Assembly (NCBI RefSeq): GCF_014595955.1
Contig: NZ_JABVCF010000012.1
Span: 124,001 to 188,000 of the forward strand
Length of the DNA: 64,000 nucleotides
Reading direction: 5' to 3'
Source: Pseudaminobacter soli (ex Zhang et al. 2022)
Lineage (GTDB): Bacteria; Pseudomonadota; Alphaproteobacteria; Rhizobiales; Rhizobiaceae
In this document: in pieces, positions 43,966 to 52,561 of the stretch
Position numbering within the stretch: the first letter of the stretch is position 1
Layout of the letters: every line of letters starts with the position of its first letter
Translations under genes and position numbers: made by a program
Notes under the pieces: model-generated
Databases searched by the model: none
Seen by the model: the letters and a program-made list of their open reading frames with translations, nothing else
What the model was told of the DNA's origin: nothing

Positions 43966-44955
43966 ATGCTGCAGAGGACCATCATTCGCGCCCTGACCGG
44001 CGCCACCGTCGCGCTCGCCTTGACGGGCGCAGCCCTCTCCGCCGACCTGCGCTACGCGCATGTGGGCGCGGAGGGCGACATCCAGACGATCTATGCCGCC
44101 GAGGCGGCCAAGGGCATCGCCGCCGCGACCAACAACGAGGTGACGGTGACCGTCTATCCGGCGAGCCAGCTCGGCGGCGTCGCCGAAATGGTCGACGGCA
44201 TCAAGATGGGTTCCATTTCGATCGGCCACCACGACTTCGCCTCGCTCGCGCGCCTCGTGCCCGAAGTGGCGGTGTTCAACGCGCCCTTCATCTATCGTGA
44301 CGGCGAGCATGCCTTGAAGGCGACCGATCCGGCGACTTCGCCGGCGCTGCAGGCGATCAACGAGAAGCTGGTCGCGCAGGGCGTGCGCATCATCGGTCGC
44401 ATCTATCGCGGCGACCGGCAGATCTCGTCCAACTTCCCGGTGAAGTCGCCGGCCGATCTCGCCGGCAAGCCGTTCCGCGCCGTGCCGCTCGAGCTCTGGG
44501 TCTCGATGGTCAAGGGCTTCGGTGCGATCCCGACCCCGGTTGAGGTCGCCGAGTTGCCGACCGCGCTGATGACCGGCGTGGTCGTCGGCCAGGAGAACCC
44601 GCTCACGATGATCGCCTCCAATAACCTCAATGAGGTGCAGTCGCACATCTCGATGACGGGCCACATGCGCGCCGTGCTCGCGGTCTTCGTCAACGAGGAG
44701 ATCTGGCAGGGGCTTGCCGAGGAGCAGCGATCGGCGATCACCAAGGTGCTGGACGACGAAGCGAAGAAGTCGCTGCAGATGGCGCAGGAAGGCGAAGCCA
44801 AGCTCGTCGAGGAGCTCAAGGGCCGCGGTATGACCGTCATCACCGAGGCTGACGGGCTGGACGTCGCTGCGTTCCGCGAAAAGGTCGGCGCCCAGATCGC
44901 CCAGGACTTCCCGAACTTCACGCCGCTGATCGAGCAGATCCAGGCAGTGAAGTAA
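43966..44955 (+). CDS. TRAP transporter substrate-binding protein (DctP family)
   Basis: 329 residues with a Sec signal (ALTGATVALALTGAALSA). Binds an organic acid in the periplasm and delivers it to the DctQM membrane pair. Family marks: VTVYPASQLGGVAEMVDGIKMGSISI and the carboxylate-binding Arg in GKPFRAVPLELWVSMVKGFGAIPTPVEVAELPTAL. ATG 43966 has GGGAGG 11 bases upstream. Ligands in this family are mostly C4-C6 carboxylates, uronates or aldonates. Tightly downstream of the GntR regulator. Confidence 0.92.
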   Translation: MLQRTIIRALTGATVALALTGAALSADLRYAHVGAEGDIQTIYAAEAAKGIAAATNNEVTVTVYPASQLGGVAEMVDGIKMGSISIGHHDFASLARLVPEVAVFNAPFIYRDGEHALKATDPATSPALQAINEKLVAQGVRIIGRIYRGDRQISSNFPVKSPADLAGKPFRAVPLELWVSMVKGFGAIPTPVEVAELPTALMTGVVVGQENPLTMIASNNLNEVQSHISMTGHMRAVLAVFVNEEIWQGLAEEQRSAITKVLDDEAKKSLQMAQEGEAKLVEELKGRGMTVITEADGLDVAAFREKVGAQIAQDFPNFTPLIEQIQAVK

Positions 44956-45048
44956 GTCTCGACAAGCCGGGGCCTTGTTGCCCCGGCCGCCCACCAAATC
45001 AATCGTCCGCTGCACCTTGCGTGCCGCGCGACCGGCAGGGAGAACGGG

Positions 45049-45516
45049 ATGCGCGTCCCGGAACGCATTCTCACGGCATTCGTCGTCATCGTCATGGCGG
45101 GCCTCGTGCTTGTGCCCACGGCTCAGGTCATCATGCGCGGCGTGTTCGTGCTGCCCTTCATCGGGGCGGAGGAGTTCACGCGCTTCCTGCTGATCTGCCT
45201 GATCTTCTGCGCCTATCCGCTGGTGGTGGAGAACGGCGAGAACATCGTCATGGGCGAGTTCAAGGCGGCGATGCCGAAGCGACTGCGCGGGATCGTCAAC
45301 TGGACGATTTCGATCACGGCCATCGGCGCGACCGGCTTCATCGCCTATGTCACCGCGACGAACATCTCGAAGAACCTCACCAACGCGACGCCGACGCTCG
45401 GCATCCCGTTCTGGATATTCCTCGGCGCGACCCTGTTCGGCTTCGCCGGCGCCGCGCTCATCCATCTTCTCCACCTGCGCAAACCGCCGCAGGCCGACAC
45501 CAACATCGCGGTTTGA
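45049..45516 (+). CDS. TRAP transporter small permease (DctQ family)
   Basis: 155 residues, four membrane helices: TAFVVIVMAGLVLVPTAQVIMRG, GAEEFTRFLLICLIFCAYPLVV, RGIVNWTISITAIGATGFIAYV and FWIFLGATLFGFAGAALIHLL. The GAEEFTR stretch after helix one is the DctQ hallmark. Complexed with the large permease; the two genes nearly touch. GGGAGAACGGG precedes the ATG. Confidence 0.92.
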   Translation: MRVPERILTAFVVIVMAGLVLVPTAQVIMRGVFVLPFIGAEEFTRFLLICLIFCAYPLVVENGENIVMGEFKAAMPKRLRGIVNWTISITAIGATGFIAYVTATNISKNLTNATPTLGIPFWIFLGATLFGFAGAALIHLLHLRKPPQADTNIAV

Positions 45517-45521
45517 CACTT

Positions 45522-46799
45522 ATGGGTTTCGCAGTCGTCATCGCCTTCCTGGCGCTCTTCATGCTCGGCTTCCCGGTGGTCTATGCCATCCTGCTGCCGT
45601 CCATCGCCTACGTGCTGATCGAGGGACTTCCCCTCGGCCTCCTTGCCCAGCGCATCACCTACGCGCTCGATTCCTTCCCGCTGGTCGCGGTGCCGCTGTT
45701 CATCTTCGTCGGCAACCTGATGAACCTGTCCGGCATCACCGACCGCATCTTCCGTTTCGCCTACACGCTGGTCGGCCGCGTCCCCGGCGGTCTGGCGCAG
45801 GTGAACGTCTTCGGCAGCCTCGTCTTCTCCGGAATGTCTGGCGCCGCGCTCGCCGACATTGGCGGGCTCGGCCGCATCGAGATCGACGCCATGAAGAAGC
45901 GCGGCTTTGATGCGTCCTTCGCGGGCGCCGTCACGGCCGCCTCGGCCACGCTCGGGCCAATCTTCCCGCCATCGATTCCGCTGATCGTCTACGGTTCGGT
46001 CACCAGCGTCTCGATCGTTCAACTGCTGATCGCGGGCATCATGCCGGCACTGGTCTGCACGGTGCTGCTGATGGTGACGGTGCTGATCGTGGCGACCCGT
46101 CACAAGCATCCCCGCGCCGAGCGCTGGCCGACGCCGTGGGAGGTCGTGCGCGACTTCCTGCCGGCGCTGCCGGCCATCATCGCGCCCGTGTTGATGATCG
46201 CCGGCATGACCTACGGCGCCTTCACGCCGACGGAAGCTGCGGCAATGACGGCGATGTATGTGATCGTCATCAGCGCGGTGTTCTACCGCGAACTCACCCT
46301 CGAGCACCTGTGGAACTCGGCGGTGCTGACGGCGCGCAGTTCGTCGGCGATCCTCATCATCGTCGCGGCGGCCGCTCTATTCGGTTGGATCCTGGCGGTG
46401 GAGCAGGTGCCGCAGACCTTCGCGGCAGCACTCCTCAGCCTCTCGAGCGACCCGCTGATGCTGCTGATCATCGCCAATCTCATCTTCTTCGTCGCCGGCA
46501 TGTTCCTCGATTCCACGACGGCGACGCTGCTCCTGGTGCCGATCATCGCGCCGCCGCTGGTGCTGGCGGGCGTCGACCCCGTCCAACTCGGCATCGTGAC
46601 GATCTTCAACCTGATGATCGGCCTGCTGACGCCACCGATGGGCCTATCTCTGTTCCTCGTGTCGGACATCGCCAAGGTGTCGATCCGGCAGCTTCTCAAG
46701 TCGCTGCTCCCCTTCTACATCCCGTTGCTGACCACGCTTGCGATCCTCACCTTCGCGAAGGATTTCACGCTATGGCTGCCTCGAATGATCGCCCAGTAA
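45522..46799 (+). CDS. TRAP transporter large permease (DctM family)
   Basis: 425 residues, about twelve helices. DctM marks: ALDSFPLVAVPLFIFVGNLMNLSGI, GLAQVNVFGSLVFSGMSGAALADIGGLG, SATLGPIFPPSIPLIVYG and, near the end, LMIGLLTPPMGLSLF. ATG at 45522 is five bases after the dctQ stop without an own strong ribosome site, so translation is probably coupled. The frame is open well upstream, but that part is a shadow of dctQ. Confidence 0.93.
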   Translation: MGFAVVIAFLALFMLGFPVVYAILLPSIAYVLIEGLPLGLLAQRITYALDSFPLVAVPLFIFVGNLMNLSGITDRIFRFAYTLVGRVPGGLAQVNVFGSLVFSGMSGAALADIGGLGRIEIDAMKKRGFDASFAGAVTAASATLGPIFPPSIPLIVYGSVTSVSIVQLLIAGIMPALVCTVLLMVTVLIVATRHKHPRAERWPTPWEVVRDFLPALPAIIAPVLMIAGMTYGAFTPTEAAAMTAMYVIVISAVFYRELTLEHLWNSAVLTARSSSAILIIVAAAALFGWILAVEQVPQTFAAALLSLSSDPLMLLIIANLIFFVAGMFLDSTTATLLLVPIIAPPLVLAGVDPVQLGIVTIFNLMIGLLTPPMGLSLFLVSDIAKVSIRQLLKSLLPFYIPLLTTLAILTFAKDFTLWLPRMIAQ

Positions 46800-46819
46800 T
46801 TTTCCGGAGACCCTCCAAG

Positions 46820-47266
46820 ATGCGCATCGTCATCGGTTCCGACCACGCCGGCTTCCCGCTCAAGGCGACCATCATCGACCACATCAGGTCGCTGGGGCAC
46901 GAGGTGCATGACGCGGGATCCTACGACCCCAATCCGGTCGACTTCCCGGACATTGCGAAGACGGTCACTTCGTCGATCATCGAGGGCAAGGCCGACCGCG
47001 GGCTCATGGTCTGCGGCACCGGCGTCGGCGCGTCGATCGCCGCGAACAAGGTGAAGGGCATCCGCGCCGCGGTCTGCCACGACGTGCATTCGGCCCACCA
47101 GTCCGTCGAGCACGACGACGTCAATGTCATGTGCATCGGCGCGCAGATCGTCGGAGCCTGGCTCGCCAAGGATCTCGTGACGGCCTACCTGCAGGCGGAA
47201 TTTTCGACCGACGAGGATTTCCGCCGCCGCGTGCGTAAGCTCGCGGAGATGGACGGCGAGCGCTGA
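46820..47266 (+). CDS. RpiB/LacAB-family sugar-phosphate isomerase
   Basis: 148 residues. Isomerises aldose and ketose phosphates. Motifs: IGSDHAGF (Asp8, His9), active-site Cys65 in MVCGTGVGASIAANK, and HDVHSAHQSVEHDDVNVMCIG. Members act on ribose-5-P, allose-6-P, galactose-6-P or tetrulose-4-P; an EryI/DerI-like tetrulose role is possible next to an acid-sugar TRAP transporter. 20 bases after dctM, with GGAG upstream, so part of the same operon. Substrate inferred only to sugar-phosphate level. Confidence 0.9.
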   Translation: MRIVIGSDHAGFPLKATIIDHIRSLGHEVHDAGSYDPNPVDFPDIAKTVTSSIIEGKADRGLMVCGTGVGASIAANKVKGIRAAVCHDVHSAHQSVEHDDVNVMCIGAQIVGAWLAKDLVTAYLQAEFSTDEDFRRRVRKLAEMDGER

Positions 47267-47561
47267 GGTCAATCCTCTAGGATACACACTCCCGTCGGCA
47301 ATCCCTCAGAAGGTTGCCGATGGGACGCAATTGCCATTTCAAGTCGCGCTCAGGATCGTCGGCTTTTGGCGCGCGACCACGACCTCCAGCATTGTCACCT
47401 GCGATGTCTGCTTCCGGGGCGGAGGCAATGTTTGTTTCTTTGGCCGATCGGGCGCAGAGCGGCCCCGCTCGCCCATCATGCCCGCGCCGTTCCAAGAGGA
47501 CTGACTCAGGACTTCACGTCGCGGGAAACGCGGACATTCTCGAACTGATCGTTTCGTCCCT
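47267..47561. other. Intergenic region between rpiB-type and gntR genes (convergent)
   Basis: About 295 bases without a recognised gene. On the minus strand 47343-47327 is a 17-base match to part of the DUF29 gene at 24.2 kb and would read LKWQL, possibly a trace of a lost DUF29 gene. No terminator hairpin with a T tract is seen. Confidence 0.35.
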
Positions 47562-48308
47562 CTAACGGGCAGAGCCCGCCCGGGCGCGCGGGCGCGCAGG
47601 CTGTGTCTCGGAATGATCGGGGATGACCTGCCGCAGCCCTTCCAGGGTGGTCTCGTAATGCTCGGTGAGCAATTGGCAGGCGCGCTCGACATCGCGTTCC
47701 AGCACGACGTCGAGGATCGCCTGGTGCTCGGCCGCCGCGCCTTCGCGCCGCTGCCGGCTCGGATTGCTGTTCATGGAGAGATTTCGATAGCGCACCGCCT
47801 GGTCCATCAGCGTCGAGCAGAAGCCGAGCAGCCAGTTCGACCCGCAGCGGTCGAGCAGCAGCATGTGGAACTCCTTGTGCCGGACCTCCCACTCTTCTGA
47901 AAGCTCGCGCCCGGCCTCCACGGGCAGCCGGCGATGCGTGCGCGCTAGCCGGTGATAGCTGACGACGAGCGCCTCCTCCCAGGCCTCGTCCGCATTGCGC
48001 ATGGATTCGGTGAGCGCGCGGGTCTCGAGCCAGATGCGTGTCTTCACCAGTTCCTCGAGATCGGCCATCGAAATGGCCGCGACGAAGAAGCCGCGATGGC
48101 TCTTGCGCTCGACGAGGCCCTCGGAGGAGAGCCGGTTCAGCGCCTCCCGCACCGGCACGGCGCCGATCCCGTAACGCTCGGAGACCGCCTCGATCTGCAG
48201 CTTCTCGTCGGGGAACAACTCGCCCTGCAGGATATCGCGGCGGATCCTGTCGTAGGCCTGTTCCGACAGGTTCCTGACTTCCGCCGCGCCGTTTGCGGGA
48301 TCGCTCAT
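47562..48308 (-). CDS. GntR-family regulator with FCD domain
   Basis: 248 residues. Winged helix AYDRIRRDILQGELFPDEKLQIEAVSERYGIGAVPVREALNRLSSEGLVERKSHRGFFV; FCD ligand domain with RHKEFHMLLLDRCGS and EHQAILDVVLERD. Arg/Ala/Pro-rich tail. ATG 48308; the upstream open frame is a shadow of the permease. Its start touches the stop of the ABC permease gene, so it is the last gene of the leftward ABC operon and probably controls it and the divergent FAH operon. Confidence 0.9.
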   Translation of the reverse strand: MSDPANGAAEVRNLSEQAYDRIRRDILQGELFPDEKLQIEAVSERYGIGAVPVREALNRLSSEGLVERKSHRGFFVAAISMADLEELVKTRIWLETRALTESMRNADEAWEEALVVSYHRLARTHRRLPVEAGRELSEEWEVRHKEFHMLLLDRCGSNWLLGFCSTLMDQAVRYRNLSMNSNPSRQRREGAAAEHQAILDVVLERDVERACQLLTEHYETTLEGLRQVIPDHSETQPARPRARAGSAR

Positions 48309-48309
48309 C

Positions 48310-49158
48310 TTAGCCGATCGCCCCCGGCCTTTCGGACTTGTTCCAGAAGATGAATCTACGCTGAATCCAGGCGATGGTAAAATAGAGCGCCAGCCCGAGA
48401 AGGCTGAGATAGAGGATGAGCGCAAAGACGCGCGGCGTGTTCATCTGGCTAGCCGATTGCCTGATTAGCGCGCCGAATCCCTTGCCCCCGCCCAGAAACT
48501 CCCCGGTGATCGCGCCGGCCATCACGCCGACCGAGGCGATCTTCAGGCCGGTGAAGATATAGGGCAGGCCCGTCGGCATCTTGAGCTGGATCAGCGTCTG
48601 CCAGCGCGAGGCCCCCATCGACTTGAACAGCATCCGTTCGTTCTCGCTCGCCGCATAGAGGCCCGCAGCCGTCGCCACCACGATCGCGAATGTGGCGATG
48701 AAGGCGGCGAGCGCCACTTTGGACGAGATATCGAAGCCGAGCCAGGCGATGAAGAGGGGCGCGAAGGCAATCTTCGGCATCGTGTCGATCGCAACGAGAT
48801 AGGGCATGACGGCGCGTTCACCGAACTTCGTCTCGCCGACGAGGACGCCGAGCGAGAAGCCGATCGCAGCCGCGATCAGGAAGCCGTAGAGGACGGTGAT
48901 TGTCGTGGTCCACAACGCGGTCAGCATGTAGTCGCCGGTGATCAGGTTGCGGCCGACGAAAATGAGGTCGTCCAGCGTCTCCTTCGGGCTCGGCAGGATG
49001 ATGGGCGAGACCCAGCCCATGCGCGTGACGAGGTCCCAGATCGCGACCACGACGACGAACAGGATCGTCATGGCCAGCCAGCGCGGGATGCGGTCGATCA
49101 GCGCGTCGCGCTCGACCCAGATGGTGTCCTGGCCTGCGGTGCTCGGTGCGTCGGTCAT
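48310..49158 (-). CDS. ABC transporter permease (NitT/TauT/SsuC-type)
   Basis: 282 residues, six helices. Conserved EAA-like loop IAWLGFDISSKVALAAFIATFAIVVATAAG and SMGASRWQTLIQLKMPTGLPYIFTGLKIA. A C-terminal block GEFLGGGKGFGALIRQSASQ is typical of the family. ATG 49158 overlaps the ATPase stop. Transports small anions or organic solutes together with the ATPase and binding protein encoded upstream. Confidence 0.92.
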   Translation of the reverse strand: MTDAPSTAGQDTIWVERDALIDRIPRWLAMTILFVVVVAIWDLVTRMGWVSPIILPSPKETLDDLIFVGRNLITGDYMLTALWTTTITVLYGFLIAAAIGFSLGVLVGETKFGERAVMPYLVAIDTMPKIAFAPLFIAWLGFDISSKVALAAFIATFAIVVATAAGLYAASENERMLFKSMGASRWQTLIQLKMPTGLPYIFTGLKIASVGVMAGAITGEFLGGGKGFGALIRQSASQMNTPRVFALILYLSLLGLALYFTIAWIQRRFIFWNKSERPGAIG

Positions 49159-49970
49159 ACGAAAGCCTCCCGGCCCAAGAGGTCACGGATATATGCCACG
49201 ATCTCGCCGAAGCGGGGCGTGTTGATCATGTCGAGCGTGCGCGGCCGCGGCAGGTCGATCTTCACCTCCTCGACCACGCGGCCGGGACGCGGCTTCATGA
49301 CGAGGATGCGGTCGGACAGGATCACGGCCTCGGCGAGCGAGTGCGTTACGAGGAAGGCGGTCGCCTCGCGCTCCAGGCAGATGCGCTGCAACTCCATGTT
49401 CATGAAATCGCGGGTGAGCTCGTCGAGCGCGGAAAACGGCTCGTCGAGCAGCAGCACGGCCGGATCGGCGATCAGCATGCGGCAGATCGCGGCGCGCTGC
49501 GCCATGCCGCCCGAAAGCTCGCTGGGATAGACATTGCCGAAGTCCCCGAGGCCGACCAGGCGCAAGAGGTCGAGCGCGCGGCCCTTCGCTGCCTTGGCGG
49601 CGGCCCGGCCCTCGCGGATCTCGATCGGCAGCACGATGTTTTCCACCGTCGTCTTCCACGGCAGCAGCGTCGCATGCTGGAACATCATGCCGATGTCGGG
49701 CCTGGTGCCCATCACCGGTTTGCCCTCGAGGACCACGCGGCCGCTCGAGGGTGGCAGGAGCCCCGCCATGATCTTGAGCAGCGTCGACTTCCCGCAGCCC
49801 GAGGAGCCGATGACGGACACGAACTCGCCCTTGCGGAGCGTCAGGTTCACGTCCGTCAGCGCAGTCAGGTTGTTGCGGGCATAGGTCTTCGACAGCCGCT
49901 GGATCTCATAGACCGGCCGCGCCGGGGGCGCGGTCGACTGGGCTTCGATTAGGCGGGGCTCCATCAGCAT
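49155..49970 (-). CDS. ABC transporter ATP-binding protein (NitT/TauT/SsuB-type)
   Basis: 271 residues. Walker A GSSGCGKST, Q-loop MMFQHATLLPW, signature LSGGMAQRAAICR, Walker B VLLLDEPFSAL, switch VTHSLAEA. The signature has MAQ in place of QQQ, normal in this family. First four residues before the conserved VYEIQRLSKTYA are variable. It starts two bases after the binding-protein gene and overlaps the permease. Confidence 0.94.
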   Translation of the reverse strand: MLMEPRLIEAQSTAPPARPVYEIQRLSKTYARNNLTALTDVNLTLRKGEFVSVIGSSGCGKSTLLKIMAGLLPPSSGRVVLEGKPVMGTRPDIGMMFQHATLLPWKTTVENIVLPIEIREGRAAAKAAKGRALDLLRLVGLGDFGNVYPSELSGGMAQRAAICRMLIADPAVLLLDEPFSALDELTRDFMNMELQRICLEREATAFLVTHSLAEAVILSDRILVMKPRPGRVVEEVKIDLPRPRTLDMINTPRFGEIVAYIRDLLGREAFV

Positions 49971-49972
49971 TG

Positions 49973-51010
49973 TCAGGCGTTCCAGCCGTCCACGAACTCG
50001 TTCGTATAGACGGCCGAGAGATCCGGCAGCGGCTTTTCGAGCGCTCCCGCCGCAACGGCCGAGTCGTGGATCGCCTGCCAGTGCTCCGGCGGCTGATAAC
50101 CGTAACCCTTGTCCTTCAAGGCGTCGGTCGGGGTCATGCGGTAGATGACGCCTTCCAGCAGCGAGGCGGCAAAATTCTTGTCCTCGCCCTCCTGCGGGTT
50201 GCCCGCCGCGCAGTGGGCCAGCACCTTGTCCTTGTTGGCAGCGTCATTGGCAAAGCGCGTGCCGCGAACCAGCGCACGGCCGAATTTCGGCGCGAGATCC
50301 GGTGTCGCCGCCATCTGGCTTTCCAGCATCGCGATGCCGTTGCCGAAGAAGCCGAGATAGGCATCGGGCGTGATCTCGCGCAGCTTCAGCCCGCGCGCGG
50401 CCAGGATCGCCGCGTCGGAGACCGCGCCCGCATAGCAGGCCACCTCGTCGCGCAAGAACGCCACCGCGGCGGTGCCGCCGTCGCCGACCGGCAGGAAGGT
50501 GTAGTCCGTGCCTTCCTTCATGCCGAGATCGGTGAAGATGGCGCGGCTGAACGACACCTCGGCGCCGTCGGCGGTGCCGACGCCGATCACCTTGCCCTTG
50601 AGGTCTTCAGGCTTCTTGAACTCGCTGTCGTCCTTCACCAGCAGGCCGAAGACCGACTTCGGATAGAGGTTGTAGATGAACTTGACGTCGACGCCGCGGG
50701 AGCGCGCGCCGAGCACCGGGCCGGGTCCGGGTGCGCCGATCTGCGCCTGGCCGGCGGACATGGCCTGCAACACGGCCGACGAGCCGTCGATGGCCTCGAG
50801 TGTGGGCTTCAGCCCTTCCTCTTCGAAATAGCCTTCGCCCAGGGCCACCCAGTAGGGCATCCAGGTCAGGGCCGACGGGTTCGGCACGGCAAAGGTGATT
50901 GCGGTCTGCGCACGTACGATCGTCGGCATGCCGATAGCGGCGGCGGCCACGCTGCCGGCGGCGAGCTTGCCGAAGCTGCGGCGCGATAGTTGGGTCTTCA
51001 GTAGCGTCAT
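49973..51010 (-). CDS. ABC transporter substrate-binding protein (NMT1/ThiY/SsuA-like)
   Basis: 345 residues with a twin-arginine signal (LSRRSFGKLAAGSVAAAAIG, cleavage near IVRAQ). The body (VALGEGYFEEEGLKPTLEAI, GPGPVLGARSRGVDVKFIYN) is typical of NMT1/SsuA-like proteins. Start ATG 51010 follows GGAGAGGAAA. First gene of a leftward four-gene operon (binding protein, ATPase, permease, GntR). Ligands in this group include sulfonates, pyrimidine precursors, phthalates and short organic acids, so the substrate is open. Confidence 0.9.
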   Translation of the reverse strand: MTLLKTQLSRRSFGKLAAGSVAAAAIGMPTIVRAQTAITFAVPNPSALTWMPYWVALGEGYFEEEGLKPTLEAIDGSSAVLQAMSAGQAQIGAPGPGPVLGARSRGVDVKFIYNLYPKSVFGLLVKDDSEFKKPEDLKGKVIGVGTADGAEVSFSRAIFTDLGMKEGTDYTFLPVGDGGTAAVAFLRDEVACYAGAVSDAAILAARGLKLREITPDAYLGFFGNGIAMLESQMAATPDLAPKFGRALVRGTRFANDAANKDKVLAHCAAGNPQEGEDKNFAASLLEGVIYRMTPTDALKDKGYGYQPPEHWQAIHDSAVAAGALEKPLPDLSAVYTNEFVDGWNA

Positions 51011-51110
51011 TTCCTCTCCTCCCACTCAGTCCTGTGGAGCCGGCAAAGCGAGATTGCCTCCGGCACCACGAGGTCAGACTATACAATCTATGCTCGTTTG
51101 CAAAAAGAAT

Positions 51111-51141
51111 ATATGAAACGCGCCAAAAACGTGTTTCATAT
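51111..51141. promoter_or_regulatory. Inverted repeat between divergent ABC and FAH operons
   Basis: ATATGAAAC (51111-51119) and GTTTCATAT (51133-51141), perfect 9-bp arms with a 13-base spacer, in the 238-base gap between the ABC operon and the FAH operon. Good candidate for the binding site of the GntR regulator encoded at the end of the ABC operon. Confidence 0.5.
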
Positions 51142-51248
51142 CTTGATCCGTCCGCCGATCCGGGAAATTGTGCGCCGGCCTGACTCGCCGGGACCAGCGA
51201 TCGCGCGAGCGGAAAATTGAATAAGAACCCGTTACAGGGAGGACATTG

Positions 51249-51947
51249 ATGGTTTCCTACGCCGTTTCACCGCCGCCGCAGGCACATCTCGACATCACTG
51301 GTTCGGACGATAAGTTTCCGGTCCGGCGCATCTACTGCATCGGCAAGAACTACGTCGCTCATATCCGTGAGATGAATGCCGACGAGCGCGACCCGCCGGT
51401 GATCTTCCAGAAGCCCGCGGACGCAATCGTGAAGAACGGCGGCGAGATCCCCTATCCGGTGTTCACGAACAACTTCCATTACGAGTGCGAACTGGTCGTG
51501 GCGCTCAAGTCGGGCGGCTACAACATCTCCGAAGCCGACGCCGCGAAGCACATCTTCGGCTATGCCGTCGGCCTCGACATGACTCGGCGGGACCACCAGG
51601 CTCTTGGGCTCGCCAAGGGCCTGCCGTGGGAGATCACGAAATCCTTCGACCATTCCGCGCCCGTCGGGCCGATCACGCGCGTGGAGGACAGCGGCCTGCT
51701 CGAGACCGGCCATGTCCGGCTGAAGGTCAATGGCGAGGTGCGCCAGGACGCCGACATCTCCCTGCTGATCTGGAAAATCGATGAGATCATCTCGAAGCTC
51801 TCCGAGCAGTACCGGCTGATGCCCGGCGACATCATTATGACCGGCACGCCCGCGGGCGTCGGCGCGGTGGTAAGCGGGGACGTGCTCGAGTGCTCGGTCG
51901 ACGGCCTTGCGCCGATGCAGGTGCGCATCGGAGGCGCCGCGGCGTGA
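51249..51947 (+). CDS. Fumarylacetoacetate hydrolase family protein
   Basis: 232 residues. FAH-fold metal enzyme; opens RIYCIGKNYVAHIREM, with metal ligands Glu79 and Glu81 in HYECELVVAL and Asp110 in VGLDMTRRD, and closes with MTGTPAGVGAVVSGDVLE. Members hydrolyse or decarboxylate 2-oxo or 2,4-dioxo acids (fumarylpyruvate, acylpyruvates, oxaloacetate) or are 2-keto-3-deoxy sugar acid dehydratases. Closest to the small single-domain acylpyruvase-like group. ATG 51249 with GGAGGA; overlaps the next gene (GTGA). Confidence 0.9.
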   Translation: MVSYAVSPPPQAHLDITGSDDKFPVRRIYCIGKNYVAHIREMNADERDPPVIFQKPADAIVKNGGEIPYPVFTNNFHYECELVVALKSGGYNISEADAAKHIFGYAVGLDMTRRDHQALGLAKGLPWEITKSFDHSAPVGPITRVEDSGLLETGHVRLKVNGEVRQDADISLLIWKIDEIISKLSEQYRLMPGDIIMTGTPAGVGAVVSGDVLECSVDGLAPMQVRIGGAAA

Positions 51948-52561
51948 GCCTTGCCGCCCGCCTAGCCGCGCTGGGGACCGCGACGATCGGGGAGGCCGCA
52001 CCGTCGGCCCGCATCGTCGCGCTGCCCTTCCGCCCGCTTGCGCCAGCAATGGCGGCGGCGGGCCCGGCGCTCACCGTGCGCTGCCGGCCGGGCGACAATC
52101 TCGCGCTGCACAGGGCGATCGCCGCGGCTGAGCCCGGTGACGTTCTCGTCGTCGATTACGGGGGCAGCACCGAGAGCGGCCCCTTCGGCGAGATCATGGC
52201 GCTCGCCTGCCAGCTTCGCGGCATCGCGGGACTGGTGACCGACGGCTCCGTGCGCGACAGCGCGCGACTGATCGAGATGGGCTTTCCCGTCTTCGCGCGC
52301 GGCCTCAACATCCGCGGCACGACGAAGCTGGACCAGGGCGAGATCGGCGGGCCGATCACGCTCGGCGGCGTGCGCATCGACCGCGGCGACTTGATTGTGG
52401 CTGATGCCGATGCGGTCATCGTCGTGCCGGCGGCCGACGCCGAGGAAGCCCTTGCCGCAGGCGAGGCCCGCTCCGCCAAGGAGGCGCGCATGATGGAGTG
52501 CCTGCGCGCCGGCGAGACGACCTTGCAGATCCTGGGACTGACAGAGGGAGAGGAGCCATGA
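51944..52561 (+). CDS. RraA-family protein (HMG/oxaloacetate aldolase-like)
   Basis: 205 residues, starting with GTG in an overlap with the FAH gene. Core: GGSTESGPFGEIMALACQLRGIAGLVTDGSVRDSARLIEMGFPVFARG, with the Gly-rich and Arg-Asp residues of the RraA/HMG aldolase family. Catabolic members act as 4-hydroxy-4-methyl-2-oxoglutarate aldolase or oxaloacetate decarboxylase; only some regulate RNase E. The catabolic operon context favours an enzyme. Overlaps the dehydrogenase gene by four bases. Confidence 0.87.
   Translation: MSLAARLAALGTATIGEAAPSARIVALPFRPLAPAMAAAGPALTVRCRPGDNLALHRAIAAAEPGDVLVVDYGGSTESGPFGEIMALACQLRGIAGLVTDGSVRDSARLIEMGFPVFARGLNIRGTTKLDQGEIGGPITLGGVRIDRGDLIVADADAVIVVPAADAEEALAAGEARSAKEARMMECLRAGETTLQILGLTEGEEP

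Noticed and set aside
43537-45519. 660-codon minus-strand frame over the GntR and TRAP genes
   Set aside because: Antisense shadow; the sense strand codes for DctP and DctQ with clear motifs.
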